The notes below the pieces were generated by a model, which worked only from the letters and a program-made list of their open reading frames with translations, did no database searches and had not been told where the DNA came from. Positions 8,288 to 14,873 of a DNA stretch of 25,156 bases are shown here, piece after piece. The position numbers and the translations under genes are program-made. Numbering within the stretch: position 1 is the stretch's first letter; the number at the start of each line of letters is the position of its first letter. Source of the stretch: JALHTV01 sp049510055 (GTDB taxonomy: Bacteria > Planctomycetota > Phycisphaerae > SM23-33); contig JBEKZI010000027.1 in assembly GCA_049510055.1 (NCBI GenBank), forward strand, positions 1 through 25,156. Reading direction: 5' to 3'.

Positions 8288-8414
8288 AAATTCGAAATCC
8301 GAAACTCGAAATCCGAAACAAAAAACAAACAGCAAACACAAAATAAGAATCCTTTTGTTGCCGTACTTGCTTTTTGATGTTTGTTTCGAGTTTCGAGATT
8401 CGATATTCGGATTT
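8288..8414. repeat. AT-rich long inverted repeat built of 7-nt units
   Basis: Two 48-base arms (8288-8335 and 8367-8414) face each other around a 31-base loop. About 80% of arm positions pair. The outer part of each arm is a run of heptads: TCGAAAT, CCGAAAC, TCGAAAT, CCGAAAC on the left, and GTTTCGA, GTTTCGA, GATTCGA, TATTCGG on the right. The base composition is strikingly AT-rich against very GC-rich surroundings. It fills the gap between the 3' end of the MFS gene and the 5' end of the CYTH gene. It contains no gene. A non-autonomous mobile or REP-like element, or a structured 3' UTR of the MFS transcript, would both fit. Confidence 0.75.
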
Positions 8415-8429
8415 TTGACTGGGGTGTAC

Positions 8430-10031
8430 TCAATTTTTTTCATTCCTATGCCCAGCGGTGTCGTCCCTGCCCCAACCGAAGACTCGCAGTGGATAGAACA
8501 GCCACGATGAGACGGCGTTGGAGACATTCGCCGTCATGTACCGCAGCACGTATCGCACCGGCCGGGCGCCGGGGTCGGGCATGTTCACCAGCCACACCAT
8601 CGACAGGATTCGCACCAGCAGCGACACCAGGAACGAGGCGTGCCACTGGTTCCATTCGAACGGCCCCGCCATGATGGGGTGGGCACGCAGGAACTCCAAC
8701 GACTGCACCATCACCCCGCCCAGCAGCCCCCCCATCGCCCCACCGACGCTGATCAGCACGGCGGAGGCGGCCACGTATTTGCTCCGTCCGCGCCCATCGG
8801 CGAAGTGCAGCGTGATGCCCGTCTGCGCCAGGCCCACGCCGCCCCAGGAAATACCCCCCACCACGCAACCCAGCGCCCCCAGCAGATAGGCCGACACCGG
8901 CATCGCGGCCGTCAGCAGCATCCCGCCGCCGCCAAGATGGTTCCAGCACCAGTTGACGGCGTCCACAAACGCACCCGGCGAAGGCAAGCGAGGAGAGGCA
9001 AAGAACCACGGCACCAGCGACAAGCACGTTCCGATGGTGGCGATGATGAGCACCGGCCGGCGGCCCCAGCGGTCCTGGAGCCTGCCCCACCAGCGAATCG
9101 CCATGTTCCCCGCCAGCGGGCCGATCACCATGAACAGGCCGTTGGTCCCCAGCTTGCTGAAGCCCAGGCCTTCGGTGGCGTTGCGCCAGAAGTACCAGCC
9201 GGAGAACGTGGCCGTGAAGGTGATCGTGGCCCCGTAGAGGACGTAGCTGCGGAAGATTCTGTCTTTCAGCGGCTCCACCAGCAGTTCGCGCAGGGCCGAG
9301 ATCGCCGACGTCGTCGGCGGTTGCGGCAGTTCCGGCAGTTCCGGCTGCATCACCTCGCGGATCCGCCGGAACATCAGGATGTCCACCGCCCCCAGGATCG
9401 CCCCGATGGCGAAAATAATGCCGATGGTCCACATCAGCGCATGCTGCAAAGCAAATTTTTCCGGCGCGCCGCGGACCGTCGCGGCGTCCAGGGCCAGGCT
9501 CAGCAGGACGACCACGACCACCTGCACGCGCTGGGACCACAGGGCCCGGCGGGCGAAGTAGCGGCCCCGAATCCGCCGGGGGATCAGGTCGCTCATCCAC
9601 GTCATCCAGCCGGGGGTGGCCATGGCGCCCAGGAAGTTGCTGACCGCCAGGAAGCTCAACACGGCCACGATGGCCCCGAGGCCCGGCGCCAGCAGCAACG
9701 GCACGGCGGCGACGGCCAGCCAAAGCAGGCGATGCACGGTGCCCCACCAGATGAAGGGAATCTTCCGCAGGCCCGTCCGCTCGATGATGATCGCCGCGGG
9801 CAGTTGCCCCAGCGTGGCCAGGAACGGCAGCGCCCCCAGCAAGCCGAAGGCAAAGTCGTTGAACCCCAGCATCCGGGCGAACGCCCGCACCTGGTCGCCG
9901 GAGGTGCAGGCCATCCAGGCCACGCCGAACATCCACGCCACGGTCACGGTGCGCAGCGAGTAGCGCAGCTCCCGCCGCCGCACGCTCAGGGCGGGCAAGA
10001 CTTCAAAGGTCTGACTTCGCCAGCTTTTCAA
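8430..10031 (-). CDS. Major facilitator superfamily transporter
   Basis: This integral membrane protein of about 530 residues has around 12 hydrophobic segments, starting with VAWMFGVAWMACTSG. The MFS loop signature between helices 2 and 3 is relaxed (ERTGLRKIPF). The second half repeats the pattern with LQDRWGRRPVLI, an RxGRRP-type motif between helices 8 and 9. The substrate cannot be predicted. The start is uncertain: the frame is open to a TTG at 10097 with no ribosome binding site, while the TTG at 10031 has GGAAGG 9 bases upstream and was preferred. No ATG precedes the first membrane segment. A glycine-rich loop (WNHLGGGGMLL) and a long C-terminal amphipathic stretch are also visible. 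The downstream gap contains the heptad inverted repeat. Confidence 0.85.
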   Translation of the reverse strand: MKSWRSQTFEVLPALSVRRRELRYSLRTVTVAWMFGVAWMACTSGDQVRAFARMLGFNDFAFGLLGALPFLATLGQLPAAIIIERTGLRKIPFIWWGTVHRLLWLAVAAVPLLLAPGLGAIVAVLSFLAVSNFLGAMATPGWMTWMSDLIPRRIRGRYFARRALWSQRVQVVVVVLLSLALDAATVRGAPEKFALQHALMWTIGIIFAIGAILGAVDILMFRRIREVMQPELPELPQPPTTSAISALRELLVEPLKDRIFRSYVLYGATITFTATFSGWYFWRNATEGLGFSKLGTNGLFMVIGPLAGNMAIRWWGRLQDRWGRRPVLIIATIGTCLSLVPWFFASPRLPSPGAFVDAVNWCWNHLGGGGMLLTAAMPVSAYLLGALGCVVGGISWGGVGLAQTGITLHFADGRGRSKYVAASAVLISVGGAMGGLLGGVMVQSLEFLRAHPIMAGPFEWNQWHASFLVSLLVRILSMVWLVNMPDPGARPVRYVLRYMTANVSNAVSSWLFYPLRVFGWGRDDTAGHRNEKN

Positions 10032-10108
10032 TTCAGTAGACCTTCCAAACAAGCCCCAATCATCCTTGCGGCCAATAAGGCAGCCCAGGCGTTCCAAGGC
10101 GGCGGAGG

Positions 10109-10131
10109 CGATTGGACGGCCGGCCCAATCG
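10109..10131. other. Palindrome between the CsgG-like and MFS genes
   Basis: A perfect 7-bp stem, CGATTGG paired with CCAATCG, encloses a 9-base loop that itself contains the GC-rich palindrome GGCCGGCC. It lies in the gap between the two - strand genes, 12 bases upstream of the longest possible MFS reading frame. No T-run follows on either strand, so it is not a standard terminator. Confidence 0.4.
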
Positions 10132-10159
10132 TGGCGCGGGGGCGGACGGCGGCTACCTC

Positions 10160-10192
10160 GATGACAAGGACGATGACAAGGACAACGATAAA
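10160..10192. repeat. 6/12-nt tandem repeat in the CsgG-like/MFS gap
   Basis: The 12-mer GATGACAAGGAC occurs twice in tandem, followed by a diverged half unit (AACGATAAA). At the hexamer scale the pattern is GATGAC, AAGGAC, GATGAC, AAGGAC, AACGAT. It directly abuts the stop codon of the CsgG-like gene (which ends at 10194) on its 3' side. It is probably non-coding. Confidence 0.6.
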
Positions 10193-10193
10193 A

Positions 10194-10850
10194 CTACTGC
10201 TTTTTCCGCTGCGCGTCCAATAGACGATGAAGTTTTGGAATGGCTTCGTCCAGGATAATGTTCAGCCCTATCGCGGGTTCAAAGCCCATGGCCGAGCTCT
10301 GTCCCGAAAAGGCCCATATGACCTGCGACGTATTGACGTCCACGCAGCGGCAACTGAATGAGACCTCGTAGCCGCCGACAAACCCCGCGGCGGATACCGT
10401 GTAGGTGTTCACCGTCCCCAAGACCAGGTAGTTGACGCCCAGGAACTTGCCGATTTCCTGATAGCGCCCCTGGCGCACCAACTCCGTCTGGGAGAGGTCT
10501 TTTTCGGCTACGAGCTGGGCGAGCTTCGATCGCTCCATGACTTCCAGCCCCTTGATGTTCAGCAGCCTCGTCGCCACGGCGTCCGCGACGAACTTGCCGG
10601 CATTGGGGGCGTTGACCATCGTGTGTCCTTCGGTCACCTGCCCTTCGGGCGGCTGCCAATCAAAGTCCAAAACGGCCAGCCGCATCGGGTGATCGAACTT
10701 CAGATCGGGATTGACGGTAACCCTTGAAACCCCGCCTTCCTCGCAGCTGCCCAGCAGGCAAAGGCAGCCCACCAAACTCGCCAGGGAAACGGCCACCCAT
10801 CGGGTTTTCGCGGGCGCCGCAGCTTTCGATGACGAAGGCATATCGGACAT
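10194..10850 (-). CDS. CsgG-like lipoprotein
   Basis: This 218-residue lipoprotein has a positively charged N terminus, a hydrophobic stretch (about 18-33) and a lipobox LGSC with Cys36 followed by Glu-Glu. The mature part fits the CsgG/curli-assembly-like fold family: MRLAVLDFD, then a FVADAVATRLLN helix, EVMERSKLAQLVAEKDL, and GKFLGVNYLVLGTVNTYTV, with a later FSCRCVDVNTSQVIWAF strand pair. Family members are outer-membrane export channels or simply periplasmic lipoproteins of unknown role. No curli subunit genes are nearby, so a secretion function is not implied. The start at 10850 follows a purine-rich stretch (GGGGGAACGAGAG); an in-frame ATG three codons later is an alternative. An upstream extension of the open frame is not lipoprotein-like. 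A promoter candidate lies about 80-105 bases upstream. Confidence 0.82.
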   Translation of the reverse strand: MSDMPSSSKAAAPAKTRWVAVSLASLVGCLCLLGSCEEGGVSRVTVNPDLKFDHPMRLAVLDFDWQPPEGQVTEGHTMVNAPNAGKFVADAVATRLLNIKGLEVMERSKLAQLVAEKDLSQTELVRQGRYQEIGKFLGVNYLVLGTVNTYTVSAAGFVGGYEVSFSCRCVDVNTSQVIWAFSGQSSAMGFEPAIGLNIILDEAIPKLHRLLDAQRKKQ

Positions 10851-10927
10851 GTTCTCTCGTTCCCCCACTCGGTCCGCACCGCAATCGGGCTTTAGCGAAT
10901 CCCGCTTTCCCCCGCGGGCCGGAAAGC

Positions 10928-10956
10928 AACATATCCGATAACGACGTTCCAGACAA
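10928..10956 (-). promoter_or_regulatory. Promoter candidate for the CsgG-like lipoprotein gene
   Basis: On the - strand TTGTCT (10956-10951) and TATGTT (10933-10928) are spaced by 17 bases; each matches 4 of 6 consensus positions. The predicted leader is about 70 bases. It lies in the divergent gap shared with the signalling operon. Confidence 0.35.
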
Positions 10957-11123
10957 TAAAGCAATACCGGCGGCGGGACGAATGGAAGCCGCAGCGGCGC
11001 CGGCGTCCTCTCTTACCTGAAAAGTCAGACAATCAAATCATTCCCCACGTCTGTCGTTTACGCCCCCCAAAAACCGATTTTTCAGCCTTCTAAAAGCGGC
11101 AAACAAATGCCCTGCCGTAATTA

Positions 11124-11378
11124 ATGTCGGTTATTCAACGGTCCGATGAGCCTCCTGGGCCCGGAGTGGCATTAAAAGGTTCCACAGGTATCGGCCCTCC
11201 GGCGCCCAACGTAATGGGCAAACCCATGAGGCTAGGACTCTACCATCGCGTCGTCAGGGCCAACGAGGGGGCACCTCTTCGTTGCGGCCCGGACCGTCAA
11301 ATCCTGTTCCATCCCGGCACGAACCCGTCCAACGACGTGGGGGTCATCACGGGAATACGCGTCACATGGGGCTTTTGA
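11124..11378 (+). CDS. Doubtful short ORF, 84 codons, possible remnant
   Basis: An ATG-started frame encodes 84 residues with no recognised domain. It has no good ribosome binding site. The last residues (DVGVITGIRVTWGF) alternate hydrophobic and polar residues and end in Phe, like the final strand of an outer-membrane beta barrel, so it might be the 3' remnant of a porin-type gene. It might equally be chance reading of leader DNA. I do not recognise a function. Confidence 0.2.
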   Translation: MSVIQRSDEPPGPGVALKGSTGIGPPAPNVMGKPMRLGLYHRVVRANEGAPLRCGPDRQILFHPGTNPSNDVGVITGIRVTWGF

Positions 11379-11391
11379 TTCCTCAGGAGGC

Positions 11392-11422
11392 GCGTCGGCC
11401 TGGTTTTCCTGTCAGCCGACGC
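11392..11422. other. Hairpin in the leader of the signalling operon
   Basis: A perfect 8-bp stem, GCGTCGGC paired with GCCGACGC, surrounds a 15-base loop rich in T. It ends 29 bases before the start codon of the substrate-binding protein and just before AAGGAG. It may be a terminator of an upstream transcript, a leader structure or a regulator site; the sequence alone does not decide. Confidence 0.4.
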
Positions 11423-11451
11423 CACAGCAAGGAGAACGAAAGGGAACAAAC

Positions 11452-12558
11452 ATGCTAGGGAACCGAATCACCACGATCCGCCTGGTCCTCGCCACGGCGG
11501 CCATTGGTGTGATGGCGGTGCTTTTTGCGGTGGTGCGATGGAGCAGCCACACGCCCGCCCCCACCTCGGCGGCCTTGCAGGATCAATCCACCGGCGCGAC
11601 GGCGTCGGCCGCCAGCCGAACGTACCGGGTGCTGCACATCATGAGTTACCACAGTCCGTGGGAATGGACCGACAGTCAGTTCAACGGCTTCAAGGACGCC
11701 CTGCAGGATGTGAACGTGCAGTACAAGGTCTATGAAATGGACGCCCAGAGGCAAAGTTCTAAGTCGCACCTGGAACAGTCCGGCGCCGAGGCGCGGTGGC
11801 TCATCGACGACTGGAAACCGGACTTAGTCTTTATCAGTAACGACGCCGGGTGCCAATACGTCGCGGCGCACTACCTCAACACGAATCTTCCGTTCATCTT
11901 CAGCGCGATGAATGCCGCCCCCGAAGATTACGGCTTTGACACCGCCAAAAACGTCACCGGCGTGTTGGAACGCGAGCACTTTGCGCAAACTATCCGGCTG
12001 CTGAGGCAACTGGTGCCCGAGGTGCGGAAGATCGCCATCATCTCCGACTCTGCTCCCATGTGGGGGCCCGTCATCGCTCGCATGAAGGAAAGCGAGAGCG
12101 AATTGGACGGTGTCGAGGTCGTCAGCTACGACATCGTCAAGACGTTCGAGGAATACAAAACCCTGGTCAAGAGTTACGAGGGCAAGGTGGACGCCCTGGG
12201 CTTTTTGGGCATTTCCGAATTCAAGGACGCCGACGACAATAACGTCCCCTATCAGGAAGTCTGCCGCTGGACGGCTGAGAACAGCAAGCTGCCGGACTTT
12301 TCGTTCTGGGTGGATCGCGTGGATTACGGCACGCTGTGCGCCGTGACGGTCTCGGGGTACGCCCAGGGCCAGGAGGCCGGCAAGATCGCCCGAGGTATCC
12401 TGCTGGATGGGCGCAGCCCCTCCAGCTTCCCCATGCTGCCGACGGTCAGGGGCGAACCCATCATTAACCTCGCCAGGGCACGCCAATTCGGGCTGACGCC
12501 CAGCTCCGACGTGCTCCTGACGGCCAAGGTCTTCACCAAGTACAAGTGGGAAAACTGA
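11452..12558 (+). CDS. Membrane-anchored ABC-type substrate-binding protein (PF04392-like), probable sensor partner
   Basis: This 368-residue protein has an uncleaved-looking N-terminal hydrophobic anchor (about 10-28) and a periplasmic two-lobed binding domain. The family pattern is clear: YRVLHIMSYHSPWEWT, a KPDLVFISNDAG segment, NLPFIFSAMNA, a KNVTGVLER hinge region, VRKIAIISDSAPMWG, and late GYAQGQEAGKIARGILLDG. The fold belongs to the ABC_sub_bind family, whose transport members deliver ligands such as amino acids to a permease and ATPase. Neither is encoded here; the next gene, 0-2 bases away or overlapping, is a sensor kinase. A role as the ligand-sensing subunit of that kinase is therefore likely but inferred. 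The ATG has AAGGGA 6 bases upstream. The ligand is unknown. Confidence 0.85.
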   Translation: MLGNRITTIRLVLATAAIGVMAVLFAVVRWSSHTPAPTSAALQDQSTGATASAASRTYRVLHIMSYHSPWEWTDSQFNGFKDALQDVNVQYKVYEMDAQRQSSKSHLEQSGAEARWLIDDWKPDLVFISNDAGCQYVAAHYLNTNLPFIFSAMNAAPEDYGFDTAKNVTGVLEREHFAQTIRLLRQLVPEVRKIAIISDSAPMWGPVIARMKESESELDGVEVVSYDIVKTFEEYKTLVKSYEGKVDALGFLGISEFKDADDNNVPYQEVCRWTAENSKLPDFSFWVDRVDYGTLCAVTVSGYAQGQEAGKIARGILLDGRSPSSFPMLPTVRGEPIINLARARQFGLTPSSDVLLTAKVFTKYKWEN

Positions 12559-14864
12559 GCGTGTTGGGCGTTCGTGGAAAAATTTTGTTGATCTCCATCT
12601 CCGTGGTCGTGCTGGGGGTGGGCATCGGGACGTTCCTTAACGGCGAAGCCTTCCGAAAGGAATACACCGACGGCCTCCAGTCGAAGATGACCGTGATCGT
12701 CCGCGACTTCCGCAATCAATTGAATCGCATCCGAGCCTTGGGATTGGACATAGACAATATTCGAGGCTTTGAGAAGCAATGTCTGGACGTCGTCCACGAA
12801 CACCCCGAGATCAGCTATGCCCTGGTCGCTCGTCGGGACGGCTTCGTCCTGTTCCACAGCGACCCGACCTTGCAAGGAAAGACTTCCAAGCGACTGGCCT
12901 ACCTCGCTTTTACCCCGGCGGACCAGACGTCCATACGCGTGGTTCAGGGGGACAAGGGGGAAGAGCTTCAGAACGTGATCGTTTCCTCCGAACCCGATGA
13001 TCGCGGCGATGTGTTCGTTATTGTGGGATTTCCCTCCCGCATTATCACCGCCCAAGTGCACAGGCTCATTGCCAGGTCGATGCTCTTCGGGGGCGTGTCC
13101 ATTGCCTTGGCCACCGTTTTGCTGCTGGCCTCGATCAGTGTCCTGGTGACACAACCGCTCTCCAGGCTGGTCGGCACGATCCGCGATATTCAGGCCAGCG
13201 GCAATCTCCGCCAAAGGGTGAACGTCCGGTTCCGCGATGAGATCGGCACGCTGGCTACGAGTTTCAACGAGATGATCGGCTCGCTCCAGCAGGCGCACGA
13301 TGAACTGGAGGAACGCGTTGATCGGCGCACCGAGGAACTGGCCCGGGCCAACCAGGCCCTGCGCGAGAGGGAGGAGCGCTATCGCCTGGTCGCCAAGAAG
13401 ACCGGCCAACTCATCTACGATTACGACATCCCCACCGGCCACATCCAATGGATCGGGGCGATCGAAGAACTCACCGGTTACAGCCCGCAGGAGTTTGCCG
13501 AGGTGGATATCCAGAAATGGGAGGAGATGATCCACCCCCAAGACCGCCGGCGCGTCATGGAGTCCCTGGAACATGGACTTAAAAACCATGGGAACACTTT
13601 CCTGTCCCCCTATCGCTTTCAGCACAAAGACGGCCACTACTTTGACGTCGAGGACAGCGCCGCCATTCTGCGATCCCCTCAAGGCGAGGCCTGGCGCATG
13701 CTGGGCACGATGAAAGACGTCACGCTGCGCAAAGAGGCGGAGGACGAGCTGAAGCACTCCCATGAACTGCTGGAGCAGCGCGTGCAGGAGCGCACCAAAG
13801 AATTGGTGCAAGCCAACGAACACATCCGCCAGGCGCAGGCCGAGCTGGTCCAGATAGAAAAAATGAGCCTGCTGGGAGAGTTGGTCGCCGGCGTGGCGCA
13901 CGAGATCAACACGCCGACTGGCGCCATCATGAATGTGGCCAACGACGCGGCCCTGCACGTGCGGGAATTGGCGATAGCCGCCAGCGAACTGGACCAACTG
14001 CCCGACGATCTGCGCCGCTGGCTGTCCGAAGCCGTGCCGGTGATCGTCACCCATCAGGCGACCTTGGCCAAGCTGGCGGACCGCCAGGCCCATCGGCAGA
14101 TCGAATCAGAGCTGCAACGTCAGGGCATCAAAGACCCCAAACTCGCCGCTGATATTTTAATCGATTGCGGACTGTCAAGTTCCGACGAACGGGCGGTCCG
14201 GTGCTTGTCCCACCCCGTGGGACTGAAGTTCCTGGAGCACCTGGCGGCCTTGAAGATCGGCACGAGCATCTCGCTCGCCAGCGTCCAGAAAATCGCCAAG
14301 ATCATCCGGGCGCTGCGGTACTACAGCCGCAGCGGCGACGGCGACCTGTTCGACATCAACGTCAACGAAAGCCTCGACAACACCCTGGTCATCCTCCAGA
14401 ACCGCCTGAAGCACCTTGTCAAGGTCGAACGGTGCTACGAGGAATCCATCCCGCCGGTGCTGTGCGGCCCCGACCTCTCGCAGGTCTGGACCAATATTTT
14501 GTCCAACGCCTGCGACGCCATCGAAAGTGTCGACGGTCCGGGCGAAAAGCTGATCCGCATCACCACCCGATCCAAAGATCAGCACGCGGTGGTTGAGATC
14601 TTCAACATCGGCCCGCCCATACCTCCCCAGACCTTGCCGAAAATCTTCGATCCGTTCTTCACCACCAAAGCCATCGGCAAGGGCACCGGGTTGGGGTTGA
14701 GCATCTGCACGGCGATTCTGCGCAAGTATCAAGGGACCATCGCCGCCCACAACGAGCCCAACGGCGTGACGTTCGAAGTGACGTTGCCCCTGGACCGGCG
14801 CGAGGCGACGGAAACGCCCCCCGCGTCGCAAAACAACGAGGCACTGGCTCACCAGGCCGGCTGA
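12546..14864 (+). CDS. Cache-HAMP-PAS sensor histidine kinase
   Basis: The longest frame encodes 772 residues. TM1 (about 9-30), a periplasmic Cache-like sensor (31-170), TM2 (about 178-203), HAMP (to about 255) and a coiled coil precede a PAS domain (about 278-400) ending in the PAC-like GTMKDVTLRKEAEDEL. A second coiled coil leads to the H-box GVAHEINTPTGA with phospho-acceptor His452. The kinase core has the N-box QVWTNILSNACDAIE (about 646-660), FDPFFTTKAIGKGTGLGLS (G2 from about 711) and a final strand GVTFEVTLPL. Between His452 and the second DHp helix (IIRALRYYSR) there are about 140 residues instead of roughly 60. It carries no receiver domain, so its partners are presumably the next two genes. 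GTG at 12546 overlaps the preceding gene by 13 bases; GTG at 12561, with GGGA 9 bases upstream, is an equally good start. Confidence 0.92.
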   Translation: MGKLSVLGVRGKILLISISVVVLGVGIGTFLNGEAFRKEYTDGLQSKMTVIVRDFRNQLNRIRALGLDIDNIRGFEKQCLDVVHEHPEISYALVARRDGFVLFHSDPTLQGKTSKRLAYLAFTPADQTSIRVVQGDKGEELQNVIVSSEPDDRGDVFVIVGFPSRIITAQVHRLIARSMLFGGVSIALATVLLLASISVLVTQPLSRLVGTIRDIQASGNLRQRVNVRFRDEIGTLATSFNEMIGSLQQAHDELEERVDRRTEELARANQALREREERYRLVAKKTGQLIYDYDIPTGHIQWIGAIEELTGYSPQEFAEVDIQKWEEMIHPQDRRRVMESLEHGLKNHGNTFLSPYRFQHKDGHYFDVEDSAAILRSPQGEAWRMLGTMKDVTLRKEAEDELKHSHELLEQRVQERTKELVQANEHIRQAQAELVQIEKMSLLGELVAGVAHEINTPTGAIMNVANDAALHVRELAIAASELDQLPDDLRRWLSEAVPVIVTHQATLAKLADRQAHRQIESELQRQGIKDPKLAADILIDCGLSSSDERAVRCLSHPVGLKFLEHLAALKIGTSISLASVQKIAKIIRALRYYSRSGDGDLFDINVNESLDNTLVILQNRLKHLVKVERCYEESIPPVLCGPDLSQVWTNILSNACDAIESVDGPGEKLIRITTRSKDQHAVVEIFNIGPPIPPQTLPKIFDPFFTTKAIGKGTGLGLSICTAILRKYQGTIAAHNEPNGVTFEVTLPLDRREATETPPASQNNEALAHQAG

Positions 14865-14873
14865 GACGCAACC

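Larger units (their letters stand above)
10851..11451. other. Divergent intergenic region between the CsgG-like gene and the signalling operon
   Basis: About 600 bases separate the two divergent transcription units. The left end holds the lipoprotein leader and its promoter candidate. The middle contains a doubtful 84-codon ORF (11124-11378) and a small hairpin ATGGG-CAAA-CCCAT near 11212. The right end holds a hairpin (11392-11422) and the ribosome binding site AAGGGA 6 bases before the first ATG of the operon. I found no convincing sigma70-type promoter for the operon by eye. Confidence 0.5.

Noticed and set aside
10160..10192. Coding reading of the GATGACAAGGAC array (Asp/Lys-rich, epitope-tag-like)
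   Set aside because: The + strand frame has no start or gene context; the stretch is better explained as an intergenic tandem repeat.
8640..10223. Long + strand open frame across the MFS gene
   Set aside because: Composition is His/Gln/Arg/Pro-rich without any motif, while the - strand frame shows a clear 12-helix transporter.
11200..11300. Cyclic-di-GMP (GEMM) or cobalamin riboswitch before the signalling operon
   Set aside because: GGGCAAACCC and a small hairpin recall part of GEMM-I, but the ACGCAAAGCC segment and the second helix are missing, and no B12 box is convincing.
12324..14093. 589-codon frame antisense to the kinase
   Set aside because: No family features; the opposite strand has HAMP, PAS, H-box and ATPase motifs.
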